Shown: positions 18,713 through 27,481 of the stretch, one piece after another
How positions within the stretch are numbered: position 1 is the stretch's first letter
How the letters are laid out: each line of letters opens with the position of its first letter
From: Chthoniobacter flavus Ellin428
Lineage (GTDB): Bacteria; Verrucomicrobiota; Verrucomicrobiia; Chthoniobacterales; Chthoniobacteraceae
Assembly (NCBI RefSeq): GCF_000173075.1
Contig: NZ_ABVL01000001.1
Location: 1 to 64,000 of the forward strand
Direction: 5' to 3'
Length of the DNA stretch: 64,000 nucleotides
Notes under the pieces: model-generated
Told to the model about the DNA's origin: nothing
Databases searched by the model: none
Seen by the model: only the letters and a program-made list of their open reading frames with translations
Position numbers and translations under genes: made by a program

Positions 18713-19156
18713 TCAGCGCCGCTTGTGCTCAATGAGCCAAAGGAGCGCGTCCTGGAATCGGACCATCTTGTCGTATTCCGCTTTCTTCAACTTCGCTGTC
18801 GCTGGATCGATTGTGCGGGGAGGTGGGGCATTGGGGAGAGACGAGTCCCCATCCGAATTTTCGAATTCGTCTTTACTGACATACCTTGGGCCCTGAAGGA
18901 CATTCATTCCGGTGATCAATAGATTCGAGCGGCTGATTCTGATGGTGTAATCGTAGATGCAGTCACGGTACTCGTCGAACGATAGACACCTGAACTCCAC
19001 CACGGTTTGGCCGGGTATCGAAATGACTCGAGCGGAAGGAATTTTAGCGTATTTCCGCTTGTCGCTTGCTCTTGCCTCTGGAAACTCCTTGGCGATGCCA
19101 GATAGGATTGCGTAGTACTTTTCGTCAGTGAAGGAATCCGCGAAAGGGGATGGGTA
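18713..19156 (-). pseudogene. C-terminal part of an amber-interrupted protein
   Basis: This frame is the direct in-frame continuation of the secreted protein gene upstream (19157-19582), separated only by a TAG codon. It runs without another stop for about 147 codons (FTDEKYYAILSGIAKEF, PSARVISIPGQTVVEF, DALLWLIEHKRR). The only internal starts are GTG codons near 19003, giving a 96-residue product. Either a nonsense change has split one protein of about 290 residues, or the stop is read through. No family is recognised, and the codon and base composition are less GC-rich than the neighbours. Confidence 0.5.
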
Positions 19157-19582
19157 CTATTTTGCGGCAGCGGCTTGAGCATTTTCCAAAGTGGACATCC
19201 CAGTCGAAAAGCAGGCAATAGTCGGCGCCCCAATCGGTTTCCGACAGGAGAAGTTTCCGGATTCCTCCTTGGTCTCGATCAGGTAGAAATGACCGTCGGA
19301 GAGGAGATAGTATTTGACCTGCGCGGGAATGAGGTAGCCTTTGTGCTGCGAGTCGGCTTCGAGAGCCTGAACCAATTTGTCGTCACCTCGCAAACGCAGA
19401 AATGGGGCGTTGTCGAAGAGGGGATTGCGTTTCACCTCCACGACGTCGTGCACAGACCGCTCCAGGCGTGAGATGTGATGAAAGCCGTCCCATAATACCT
19501 CTTCACCCACCGGCCGCTCGGCAAATGTGGCCGAGGTTAAAATTGCCAGCGTTAGGGGCAAGAACAGGAGAGGGTGTTTCAT
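19157..19582 (-). CDS. Secreted protein of unknown function, ends at an internal amber codon
   Basis: A 141-residue product with a signal peptide (MKHPLLFLPLTLAILTSATFA) and a body containing LEADSQHKGYLIPAQVKYYLLSDG. I do not recognise a family. It ends in Ala-rich sequence at a TAG that is followed, in the same frame, by 147 more open codons. It starts 12 bp after the stop of another unknown gene on the same strand, so the two form a small operon. The region is visibly less GC-rich than its surroundings, which suggests acquisition. Confidence 0.55.
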   Translation of the reverse strand: MKHPLLFLPLTLAILTSATFAERPVGEEVLWDGFHHISRLERSVHDVVEVKRNPLFDNAPFLRLRGDDKLVQALEADSQHKGYLIPAQVKYYLLSDGHFYLIETKEESGNFSCRKPIGAPTIACFSTGMSTLENAQAAAAK

Positions 19583-19594
19583 ACGATTGAGTTG

Positions 19595-19912
19595 CTAGGT
19601 GAAGACGATTGCCACCTCATTCCGGATGGAATGCTTGGCTGCTATGTAAAGGCTTAGGCAACTGAAGGATTCGCGCCCGAATTTCTTCCAGAGAGTGTCG
19701 CTCTGGCCCTGATATTCAGCGGCTTCCCACACTTCTTTGCTGTCGCAATCGAGATCGAAGGGCAAGGACAGCGCTTCCGCCAGACGCTCCGCTCGAAAAT
19801 GATCGGCGCCCTCCGAATCATTTTCGTTCAAATCCGCGAGAATTCCTACTTCGATGGGAAGTCCCATAGCGGCGTTATACGCGAGCGGAGGCCTATTCCA
19901 CAACTCCTCCAT
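19595..19912 (-). CDS. Hypothetical protein, 105 residues
   Basis: An acidic, soluble-looking protein (ILADLNENDSEGADHFRAERL, then CDSKEVWEAAEY). No family is recognised. It is the first gene of a small operon with the secreted protein that starts 12 bp downstream. The gap to the divergent htpG is 56 bp. Size and acidity would fit an immunity or chaperone-like partner for the secreted neighbour, but nothing in the sequence proves it. Confidence 0.5.
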   Translation of the reverse strand: MEELWNRPPLAYNAAMGLPIEVGILADLNENDSEGADHFRAERLAEALSLPFDLDCDSKEVWEAAEYQGQSDTLWKKFGRESFSCLSLYIAAKHSIRNEVAIVFT

Positions 19913-19968
19913 TGATCGCCTACGGTCCGCGCATGTAGATTTCGCGCCCCGAATTTCATTTTCATTTT

Positions 19969-21801
19969 ATGTCCACGACTGAAAAACATGCTTTCCAGGC
20001 GGAGATCGCCCAACTGCTCGATCTCGTCATCCACTCGCTTTACACCGACAAGGAGATCTTCGTCCGCGAACTGATCTCGAATGCCGCCGACGCCAGCGAG
20101 AAGCTGAAGTTCCTCCAGACTTCGGGCACCGAGGTCTTTGAACCCGAGTTGCCTTTGAAGATCAGCGTCTCGACGGATGGCCAGGCGAAGACGATCACCT
20201 TCACGGATACCGGTATCGGCATGACCCATGGGGAGCTGATCGACAACCTCGGCACCATCGCGCACTCGGGCTCGAAGGCGTTTCTCGAGCAGCTCAAGGC
20301 GAACAAGGACGACGCGAACCTCATCGGCCAATTCGGCGTCGGTTTCTATTCCGCGTTCATGGTCGCGGAAAAGGTCACGGTTTACACGCGTTCGTATCAG
20401 CCCGGCGAAAGCGGCTGGGTGTGGTCGAGCGACGGACGCACTGGTTACGAGATCGATGCGGCCAGCGACCTGTCGCGCGGCACGAAGATCGTCGTCCAGC
20501 TCAAGGATACGGAATTCGCACAGGCCTCGAACATCGAGCGCATCATCAAGCACTACTCGAATTTCGTCCCCTTCCCCATCGAGTTGAACGGCAACGCGGT
20601 AAACACCGTGCAGGCGCTCTGGACGAAAAACAAGAGCGAGATCACCGACGAAGAATACAACGACTTCTACAAATACGTCGCCCACGAGAGCGAACCGCCG
20701 CTGTATCGGCTGCACTTCTCGGCGGACGCGCCGCTGTCCATCCGCGCGCTGCTCTTCGTCCCGGAAAAGAGCTACGAACTGCTCACGCTCGCCCGCGGCG
20801 AGAACGAAGTGAATCTCTACTGCCGCAAGGTACTCATCCAACCGAAGGCGAAGAATCTTTTCCCCGAGTGGCTGCGTTTCCTGAAAGGCGTGGTAGATAG
20901 CGAAGACCTGCCGCTCAACATCTCCCGCGAGACCATGCAGGACTCCGCGCTGCTGCGGAAGATCAACGACGTGCTGACCAAGCGCGTGCTCAAGTGGCTC
21001 GACGAAGAAGCCAAAGCCGACCCGGAAAAGTTCGACAAGTTCTTCCGCGAGCACGGCCACTGCCTGAAGGAAGGCGTGGCCAATGACTACCAGCATCGCG
21101 AGACGCTGGCCAAGCTCCTGCGCAACGAGTCGTCGCACACCGACGTGGGCAAGACCACGTCGCTCACCGATTACGTCGGCCGCATGCCGGAGGAGCAAAA
21201 GGAGATTTACTATCTCACCGCGCCGAACCGCGAGGCCGCGCTGGCCAGCCCGTACTACGAAGTCTTCCGCGAGAAGAAATTCGAAGTGCTCTTCCTCTAC
21301 GCACCACAGGATGAAATCGTGATGGAACAGTTGCGCGAGTTCGACAAAAAGCGTCTCGTCGCCGCGGAGAAGGCCGACCTCAAGCTCGACAAGGAAAGCA
21401 GCGGCGCGCTGAGCGAAGAAGACGCCCGCGTGCTGGCCAATTTCATCAAGGAACGCCTCGGCGATCGCGTGAATGAAGTCCACAGCTCGAAGCGGCTCGT
21501 TGGCAGCCCGGCGGTGGTCGTGGACAGCGACACGCACATGACTTCCAGCATGCGCCGCATGATGAAGATGATGAGTCGCGAGGGCGAAGCACCGCTGGAA
21601 TCGAAGCCGAATCTGGAGATCAATCCTGACCACGCCATGCTGGTCCGGCTGAATGCCATCCGACAATCCGACCCGGCGCTGGCCGGCGAAGTGGCGGAGC
21701 AGATCTTCGATAACGCGCTGGTTGCCGCCGGCCTTTTGGAAGATCCGCGCGCGATGCTCGGCCGCCTCAATGGCCTGCTCGAAAAGCTGCTGAATAAGTA
21801 G
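19969..21801 (+). CDS. htpG: Molecular chaperone HtpG (Hsp90)
   Basis: A 610-residue Hsp90 homologue. The GHKL ATP-binding N-domain shows ELISNAADASEKL, FTDTGIGMTHGEL and QFGVGFYSAFMVAEKV. The middle domain has the conserved arginine region in LPLNISRETMQDSALLRKI, and the C-terminal dimerisation domain ends in LNGLLEKLLNK. The length is usual for bacterial HtpG. It is a single gene followed by a hairpin. Confidence 0.97.
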   Translation: MSTTEKHAFQAEIAQLLDLVIHSLYTDKEIFVRELISNAADASEKLKFLQTSGTEVFEPELPLKISVSTDGQAKTITFTDTGIGMTHGELIDNLGTIAHSGSKAFLEQLKANKDDANLIGQFGVGFYSAFMVAEKVTVYTRSYQPGESGWVWSSDGRTGYEIDAASDLSRGTKIVVQLKDTEFAQASNIERIIKHYSNFVPFPIELNGNAVNTVQALWTKNKSEITDEEYNDFYKYVAHESEPPLYRLHFSADAPLSIRALLFVPEKSYELLTLARGENEVNLYCRKVLIQPKAKNLFPEWLRFLKGVVDSEDLPLNISRETMQDSALLRKINDVLTKRVLKWLDEEAKADPEKFDKFFREHGHCLKEGVANDYQHRETLAKLLRNESSHTDVGKTTSLTDYVGRMPEEQKEIYYLTAPNREAALASPYYEVFREKKFEVLFLYAPQDEIVMEQLREFDKKRLVAAEKADLKLDKESSGALSEEDARVLANFIKERLGDRVNEVHSSKRLVGSPAVVVDSDTHMTSSMRRMMKMMSREGEAPLESKPNLEINPDHAMLVRLNAIRQSDPALAGEVAEQIFDNALVAAGLLEDPRAMLGRLNGLLEKLLNK

Positions 21802-21830
21802 CCGCCTTAAGAGGACTTACTTACCCGGCG

Positions 21831-21900
21831 AAGATACCGGGCGACGAAGGGATCGGACGATCTTTTGAGACCGGGGATCGGTCCTTTTTCCCGGTATCTT
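21831..21900 (+). terminator. Probable terminator-like inverted repeat after htpG
   Basis: AAGATACCGGG (21831-21841) pairs perfectly with CCCGGTATCTT (21890-21900). The 48-nt loop contains further short inverted segments and a T-run (TCCTTTTT). It lies 30 bp after the htpG stop. Termination is inferred from position. Confidence 0.5.
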
Positions 21901-22106
21901 TATGCCGGTCTGGCCGCCTTCGGTTCTATCTAAGAAAGAAGTTATCCCGGGGTGGCCTCGTCGACGCCAATTTAACGTGGTGTTCTCACGTCGGTTCTGT
22001 GTCAGACTGTCATTGACTTGCCGCAGTTGCCTGTCCAGCCTGCCCACAGGGCCGACCTATCGTCCCGACTATCAACCCCTAAACCTAAAAACCCCTAAAC
22101 CCACAC

Positions 22107-22502
22107 ATGAAACTGTACTCTACGTTTGCCATTGCGGCCGCGACTGCGCTCGCTTTTGCCGCTTGCGAGAAGAAGGACGCCTCGGTCGAGCAAAAGGCTG
22201 ACGACGCGAAGGCCTCTGTCGAGCAGAAGGCCGGCGATGCGAAGGCTGGTGCCGAAGCCAAGATCGACGACTCCAAGGCCAAGGAGAAGGAGAAGGCTCC
22301 GGAAGCCGCTGCCGCGATCGACAAGGCTGCCGCCGAGGCCAAGAGCGCCGCGGACAAGGCGGTCGAGAAGACCAAGGACGCTGCCGAGAAGGCCGTCGAC
22401 GAAACCAAGAACGCGGCCCCCAAGGCTGACGCGCCCAAGGAACCCGCTGCGGCTCCGGCCCCCGCGCCCGCTCCGGCCCCCGAGGCTCCGAAGCCGAACT
22501 AA
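22107..22502 (+). CDS. Ala/Lys-rich lipoprotein with repetitive helical body
   Basis: A 131-residue protein with a lipoprotein signal (AIAAATALAFAAC, Cys20). The body is built from degenerate 11-12-residue helical repeats (such as VEQKADDAKAS, repeated as VEQKAGDAKAG, then AEAKSAADKAVEKTKD), and the tail is Pro/Ala-rich. The repeat style resembles LEA-like or Lpp-like envelope helices. A structural or stress role at the outer membrane is possible but unproved. A strong terminator follows directly, so it is monocistronic. Confidence 0.75.
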   Translation: MKLYSTFAIAAATALAFAACEKKDASVEQKADDAKASVEQKAGDAKAGAEAKIDDSKAKEKEKAPEAAAAIDKAAAEAKSAADKAVEKTKDAAEKAVDETKNAAPKADAPKEPAAAPAPAPAPAPEAPKPN

Positions 22503-22527
22503 ACGCGCTTCGCTTAAAAGTTTGCCA

Positions 22528-22559
22528 GCCCCGGTCTCGAAAGAGGCCGGGGCTTTTTA
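22528..22559 (+). terminator. Rho-independent terminator
   Basis: AGCCCCGG and CCGGGGCT form a perfect 8-bp stem around a 12-nt loop and are followed by TTTTTA. It sits 25 bp after the lipoprotein stop. Confidence 0.85.
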
Positions 22560-22600
22560 TTTCGGAGAGGCGCTGTCTCTTTCGGATCGGTACATTTCCC

Positions 22601-22665
22601 GGCACCTGACGGCGGGGTGCCCTCCAGCATATAGGAAACGCGCGGGAGCGCGTCCCTCCGTTACT
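22601..22665. repeat. Interspersed GC-rich repeat fragment
   Basis: The segment GGCACCTGACGGCGGGGT followed by GCCCTCCAGC is a diverged copy of elements at 31888 and 60578 (AGCACCGACGGCGCGGTA, then CCTCCAGC at 60578). It runs into GCGCGGGAGCGCGTCCCTCC, also seen near 10658. It looks like a degraded intergenic repeat family. Confidence 0.5.
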
Positions 22666-24358
22666 CGGCCTTTAGCGGGACTTCGAGCTGCTGGAGCACT
22701 TCGAAGACATGGCGCAGCAGGCCTTTGTAATGTTGCTGGACCACGAGGTCGTTCGATTCTTTTTCCAGCGCCATGAAATCCGCGTAGTCTTCCTGCAGTT
22801 TGAGCGCCAGGAGAGTGCGCAACTGGGCCGCGGCATCGGTCACCGGGGCACCGGTGAGGGCGCCCGTGCTCACCGCGACATCCTCGGAATGCTGAGTCAG
22901 CTCGTGAATGCGTTCCTGAAGCTCGGTATTGCGGGCCTCGAGCTGTTGGTTGAGGCGCGCCAATTCCTCCGGCGTCGGTTCGCCCGGAATGATTGCGCCG
23001 GATTTCTCCGGCCGCTGGTTTTCGCGGGTGCGCAGCTTCGACTGCGCGGAATTCAGATCCGCCCGCAGCGACTGCACGTAGTTGTCGATGTTGCGGAGCG
23101 CTTCGTTGAGATTGAAATTCTTCGGCACGCCGGCACCGCGCGGTGTGTAGACTGGCCTCTCTGCGGCGGGCTTCTGCGGACGCGGCTCGTAGACGGGACG
23201 CGGCTTGCGCGCGTTTCCCTTCTCCTTCCTGTCGTCGTCCTCATCTTCTTCTTCGTCTTCATCCTCTTCCTCGTCCTCGTCATCCTCATCGAGGTCCTCG
23301 TCCTCGTCCCCGTCCTCATCATCGTCGGAAGCCGCTTCGGGTGCTTCCGCGGACGCACCTTCATTGCTTTCGCCAGCTTCACCGGCAGCCGCTTCGGGCT
23401 CGGCCGCGGGCGCTTGCTCGACCACGGGTTTGAGGACGGCGATGATCTCCTCGGGCAGATCGCTCACTTCCTTGCGCAGCGCGCCCTGCCATTTCGCACT
23501 CCAGCGCGTGACGCCTTTCTTGCCAGCTTCCAGCGCCGCGGCGTCCAGCTTGCCAAGCCGCTCCTGCTCGCGCGCCCATTTCAGGACCCCGAGCTGGGTG
23601 ACCGGCGGATGCGGCAACGTGAAGACGGCCACCACCGCGCAATTGACCAGCGCATCGCCATCCGCGGGCTTGAGATCCGCGAGCGTGAGCTGCGCGAGCC
23701 AAGGCTTGCCACGACCGATGAAGACATTGGCGAAAATCTGCGCCTGTTTCGGCGTGAGCGCGCCGGTTTCCTTGTCGCGCAATTCGCGCGCGACCCCGAC
23801 GGCGAGTTTCAACGCCACCGGCACATCCATCTTGAACAGCGCCCGGGCCAGACTCAGTCGAATACGGCGCGAAGGGTCCGATTCGTCCTTGGCCAGGCCG
23901 GCGAGCAATTGCGTGCGGAAGCCAGCCGTGAGATCCGGCCAGATGGCTTCGACCGCGCGGACCCCGACGATCCACGGAACCCTCGGCAACGCCTCGATGG
24001 CGCGTGCCACACCGGCGCGTCCGCCCTGCAGTGCTTCCTTGAGCAGTGTGGCCATGCGCTCTTCGTCAGCAGGTGAAAGACGCGCCTTCTGCGAGGCTTC
24101 GGCCAATTGGGTGAGCTCGTCGGCCACCGCGGGTTCGCCCGCCGGCGCTTCGGCTTCGCTACTCGCCTCGACCGGTTCGGCAGCTTCGGCCGGCTCGGCA
24201 TTTTCGCCGGGCGACACGGTTTCAGGCGCCTTGGTTTCAGGCGGAACAGAGAGGGTCTCAGAAATCTCCGCGGCAGGCGCTTCGACCGGCGCCGCTTCAG
24301 CAGGAGTCTCGGGTGATTTGGCGGGCGTAGGTTCGTCCGCAGGTGAATTCGTTTCCAT
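22661..24358 (-). CDS. Acidic low-complexity protein with coiled coil, unknown function
   Basis: A 565-residue protein in four parts. These are an N-terminal Pro/Glu/Ala-rich disordered region (residues 1-80), a helical domain (about 85-320, [20 protein letters not shown], with HEAT-like helices), an Asp/Glu tract (about 330-385) of almost uninterrupted acidic residues followed by a basic patch, and a C-terminal region with [16 protein letters not shown] and [16 protein letters not shown], typical coiled coil. There is no signal peptide or membrane segment. It is divergent from recA with 143 bp between starts. The role is unknown; the acidic tract suggests binding to a basic partner or nucleoid protein. 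Confidence 0.7.
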   Translation of the reverse strand: METNSPADEPTPAKSPETPAEAAPVEAPAAEISETLSVPPETKAPETVSPGENAEPAEAAEPVEASSEAEAPAGEPAVADELTQLAEASQKARLSPADEERMATLLKEALQGGRAGVARAIEALPRVPWIVGVRAVEAIWPDLTAGFRTQLLAGLAKDESDPSRRIRLSLARALFKMDVPVALKLAVGVARELRDKETGALTPKQAQIFANVFIGRGKPWLAQLTLADLKPADGDALVNCAVVAVFTLPHPPVTQLGVLKWAREQERLGKLDAAALEAGKKGVTRWSAKWQGALRKEVSDLPEEIIAVLKPVVEQAPAAEPEAAAGEAGESNEGASAEAPEAASDDDEDGDEDEDLDEDDEDEEEDEDEEEDEDDDRKEKGNARKPRPVYEPRPQKPAAERPVYTPRGAGVPKNFNLNEALRNIDNYVQSLRADLNSAQSKLRTRENQRPEKSGAIIPGEPTPEELARLNQQLEARNTELQERIHELTQHSEDVAVSTGALTGAPVTDAAAQLRTLLALKLQEDYADFMALEKESNDLVVQQHYKGLLRHVFEVLQQLEVPLKAE

Positions 24359-24433
24359 GTGGGAAAATCAGCCGATAAACAAAGGCGCATCCGGCCCGAA
24401 CGCGAGGAAAAAAGCAGTTTCTCTTATCAGAGG

Positions 24434-24452
24434 GGTCACTGTACAAATGACC
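24434..24452. promoter_or_regulatory. Inverted repeat in the recA divergent promoter region
   Basis: GGTCACTGTACAAATGACC has 5-bp arms (GGTCA and TGACC) around 9 nt and lies 50-68 bp upstream of the recA start. A regulator site is possible. It does not match the SOS box of enterobacteria or of Bacillus, so LexA binding is not claimed. Confidence 0.3.
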
Positions 24453-24501
24453 ACAAGTTTTGCTTTTCACCACCGCGGGGCACATATAGTTTGGCGCCCC
24501 T

Positions 24502-25537
24502 ATGGCCACGAAAAGCGAATCCCAGGAAGACAGCAAAGTCACCGCCGCCCGCAATAAAAACCTCGATCTCGCCATCCAGCAGATCGCCAAGGACTACGGC
24601 GAAAGGTGCCATCATGCGCCTGGGGGCCGATCAGAAGCTCGATGTGGAAGTCATTCCGACGGGCAATATCCTCATCGACCGAGCGCTCGGTGTAGGTGGG
24701 TTTCCGCGGGGACGTGTCGTGGAGGTTTTCGGACCGGAAAGCTCGGGTAAAACGACGCTGACGCTGACCGTCGTTGCCCAGGCGCAAAAGCGCGGGGGCC
24801 TGGCCGCCTTCATCGACGTGGAGCATGCGCTCGATCCGCAATACGCCAAGAAGCTCGGGGTGAATCTCGACGATTTGCTGGTCTCGCAGCCGAGTTCCGG
24901 TGAAGAAGCGCTGCGCATCTGCGAGACGCTGGTCCGCTCGAATGCGCTCGACGTCATCGTGATCGACTCCGTGGCCGCCCTCGTGACCAAGGCCGAGCTG
25001 GAAGGTGAAATCGGCGACACCACCGTGGGGGCGCAGGCCCGCCTCATGAGCGCCGCGCTGCGGAAGCTCACCTCGCTTATTTCCAAGGCCCGCACCATCT
25101 GCATTTTCACCAACCAGATTCGCGAAAAAATCGGCGTGATGTTCGGCAACCCCGAGACTACCCCCGGCGGCAAGGCCTTGAAATTCTACTCCAGCGTCCG
25201 CGTGGACATCCGCCGCATCGGCGCGATCAAGATCGGCGACGGCACGGTGACCGGCAACCGGACGAAGGTCAAAATCGTGAAGAACAAGGTCGCCCCGCCC
25301 TTCACCGAGGCGGAATTCGACATCATGTACAACGAGGGCATCAGCTCCACTGGCGCCCTGCTCGACCTCGCGCTGGAAAAGGGCATCGTTGAAAAACGTG
25401 GTTCCTGGTTGAGCTACAAGGGCAACCAACTCGCCCAAGGCCGCGACGCCGCCAAGGAATTGATCAAGAACGACACCGCCCTCTACGAAGAACTCGAGAC
25501 CGCCGTAAAGGCGAAGCTCGACGAGGAGAAAAAGTAG
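24502..25537 (+). CDS. recA: Recombinase RecA, frameshifted at codon ~34
   Basis: RecA forms the ATP-dependent strand-exchange filament and triggers LexA cleavage. Walker A is GPESSGKTT; the L2 and nearby region reads [27 protein letters not shown]. The protein would be about 345 residues. The first 33 codons ([20 protein letters not shown]) and the rest are in different frames. One extra base in GGCGAAAGG (24598-24606, probably AAA for AA) accounts for it and restores a YG-x-GAIMRLG junction. A RecA-null state from such a lesion is unlikely to be maintained, so sequence error is the simplest reading. The ATG at 24502 gives the normal N-terminal helix. Confidence 0.93.
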
Positions 25538-25638
25538 TCCCCGGCGGCCACCGCTGCGCCGGATCCGCCTTTTGATCGGGTGCCTGCCGAACGGAAACCT
25601 ACTTTGAGTCTCCGGCTATTCGTTTGAGAAATCTGGAC

Positions 25639-25863
25639 ATGAACCGCGCCGTCTCGATCGACCTGCCTATTCCAGCGGGCTTGGCCGGTTTCAAGCTTCC
25701 CGCAGCTGTCCAGCGACGCCTTACCACCTTGCTCGATCAGCAGGATTCGGGGAAACCGCTCTCGACGAGAGAGCGTCGGGAAGCAGAAGGACTTGTCGAA
25801 GTGGCCGGGTTTCTTTCGCTGCTTAAGCTGCGCGCCCGCCCGGCTCGACGCAACCGCGCGTGA
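25639..25863 (+). CDS. Small hypothetical protein
   Basis: A 74-residue protein (IPAGLAGFKLPAAVQRRLTTLLDQQDSG, then LSTRERREAEGLVEVAGFLSLLKLRA). The pattern is familiar from small proteins often placed before an HNH endonuclease gene, from memory. No such nuclease follows here. The ATG at 25639 is used; an in-frame TTG lies 15 bp upstream. The function is unknown. Confidence 0.55.
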   Translation: MNRAVSIDLPIPAGLAGFKLPAAVQRRLTTLLDQQDSGKPLSTRERREAEGLVEVAGFLSLLKLRARPARRNRA

Positions 25864-26050
25864 GCATTTCGGAATGAGCGGCCGCCTGGAGGGCGCCGCC
25901 GAGGCTGCGGGCGTACGGGACAAGTGGTGGCAGGTCCTTGGGCGAGCCTCTGTCCGTGCTGGGAGCAAGCTTCGCCAAGGAAGCGATGGAGCGCTTCCCT
26001 CCAAGCTCTGTCTCGGGCACTACTCCTAGAGGACCTCACCCACTGCGCAA

Positions 26051-26953
26051 TCACGGCAGCGGAGCCGCGGGGAGGACGGCGATGATCGGCTTGGTCGGCT
26101 CCAGGGCCGGCGCTTTGACCGGCGGCGCGGGCGGCTCGGTTTTCACGATCGGTTGTCCGGGTTGATAGACGCGGATGTAGTCGATCTGGAAGTCGTTCGG
26201 GAAGACGGTGTTTTCATCCGGCGCGCTGGCGGCGCTGCCCGCGGCGCCCACGCTATTGCTCAGGATCACATACATCGGCACGCCAGGCACGTAATCGGCC
26301 GTCACGGTCTTGCACGCAACGCCGTCGACATACCACACGGCCTTTCCCGCCGTCCACTCGAGGCCGATGGTGTGCCAGTCGTTGATGAAATCCGTCTCGG
26401 CATCCACGGAGCTGTCCCATTTGGTCTCTCTCATGGAGCCATAAGCGAGGCCGTGATGCATCTTGTGCTGACCGCCGTAGTACTCGGCGATGTCGAACTC
26501 CGGCGGCCAGGCGTTTTCATCCTCCGGCATGAGCCAGAAGCATGGCCACATTCCCTTGCCGCCCGGATACTTGGCGCGGATCTCGACGTAGCCATACGTG
26601 AACGTGAAATGATCCCGCGTCGAGACAAGCCCCTGTGAATAGTCGAAGAGCCCCATCGGTTCCTGACCGGAGACCAAGCGCTTCTCGGTGCGGAGCCGCA
26701 GCACGCCGTCGCTCACGATCACATCCTCATCCAGCGTGTAGCTGAGGTAAAATTCGTTGTGATAGCGCGGGCCGTGGGTGCCTGGGAAATCCATGGCCGT
26801 GCTCCATTTACTCGCGTCGAGTGTCTGGCCTTCGAATTCATCGTTGAACACCAGCTTCCAGCCGGTGGGCGGAGCCGCCACAAGGGGCGAAGAAGCCATC
26901 GAAACCAAGGCCAGAAGGCCGATGGCGCTCAGCGGAGGACAGAGTAGTCGCAT
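26051..26953 (-). CDS. Secreted glycoside hydrolase family 16 protein
   Basis: A 300-residue GH16 enzyme of the laminarinase/agarase clan. It has a signal peptide (SAIGLLALVSMASSPLVAA), the start of the fold (LVFNDEFEGQTLDASKW) and the catalytic motif PEFDIAEYYGG, where the two glutamates are nucleophile and acid/base (E-x-D-x-x-E). NDWHTIGLEWTAGKAVWYVDG completes the jelly roll. The C-terminus is a Pro/Ala-rich tail of about 40 residues. The probable substrate is a beta-1,3 or mixed-linkage glucan or galactan; the sequence does not say which. Confidence 0.88.
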   Translation of the reverse strand: MRLLCPPLSAIGLLALVSMASSPLVAAPPTGWKLVFNDEFEGQTLDASKWSTAMDFPGTHGPRYHNEFYLSYTLDEDVIVSDGVLRLRTEKRLVSGQEPMGLFDYSQGLVSTRDHFTFTYGYVEIRAKYPGGKGMWPCFWLMPEDENAWPPEFDIAEYYGGQHKMHHGLAYGSMRETKWDSSVDAETDFINDWHTIGLEWTAGKAVWYVDGVACKTVTADYVPGVPMYVILSNSVGAAGSAASAPDENTVFPNDFQIDYIRVYQPGQPIVKTEPPAPPVKAPALEPTKPIIAVLPAAPLP

Positions 26954-27330
26954 TCGCGCTTCTGCTTACACAATATAGCGCAAGCAGATTAACTTCTAGC
27001 TAAATTTATGCCAAGCTGCCCGAAGGCCATTTACAGAGGGAGCGAATGATCGGCTGTGTCCCGGTTGTCGTAATCCGGCTCCATCCCTTCGGTCACAATG
27101 GCACTCCGGCATTCGGTTTCGAGCTTCTCCGAACTTGCGTCTCACGAAGCCCGAGTTCACCACGATGGGCAGCGGCTTTTCGCGGCTCGGACGACTGTTG
27201 AAGCGAAATCAGCCAACTGGTTCATTTTAACCAGCTCGGATTCTGTTGTCGCCTTTTGACCACCGATCGGGCCGGTAATTTGGTGGTCGCCATCCCATTT
27301 TCCTCTGTAAATCGCTGGCGCTGACAGGGC
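26954..27330. other. Long upstream region of amtB, no gene supported
   Basis: About 380 bp between the divergent GH16 and amtB genes. An open frame on the minus strand overlaps the amtB signal peptide and has no resemblance to any family. The length fits an enhancer-dependent promoter with room for activator sites, but I could not identify an NtrC palindrome. Confidence 0.35.
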
Positions 27331-27346
27331 TGGCATACCTGCTGCT
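27331..27346 (+). promoter_or_regulatory. Candidate sigma-54 promoter of amtB-glnK
   Basis: TGGCATACCTGCTGCT matches the sigma-54 -24/-12 pattern (TGGCAY-R-N4-YTGCW), with GG and GC at the right distance. It lies 136 bp upstream of the amtB ATG. Nitrogen-regulated amtB-glnK operons commonly use RpoN, so position and function agree. Confidence 0.6.
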
Positions 27347-27481
27347 AAAGGGGCGCCCGCCGACAAATCGACCCCGAAATTCGCTTCCCCGAATGAAAAT
27401 TTCCGCGCCTGACCCGCGCGGGATGGGTCCGGAGTGGCGGCAGCAAAAACCAAAAACAAACCAAGCCACCAACTACCCTGT

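Noticed and set aside
24434..24452. LexA/SOS box upstream of recA
   Set aside because: The inverted repeat does not fit the SOS consensus sequences I know. It was kept only as an unassigned inverted repeat.
23205..24557. Long Ser-rich open frame antisense to the acidic protein gene
   Set aside because: It is the mirror of the Asp/Glu codons of the real gene (runs of serine from TCN reading of GA-rich codons) and has no independent support.
24502..25537. Programmed +1 frameshifting as the explanation for recA, recJ and other breaks
   Set aside because: No shared slippery sequence, stop codon context or downstream structure is seen at the breaks, one event has the opposite sign, and several occur as clusters inside one gene. 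Homopolymer error explains all of them.
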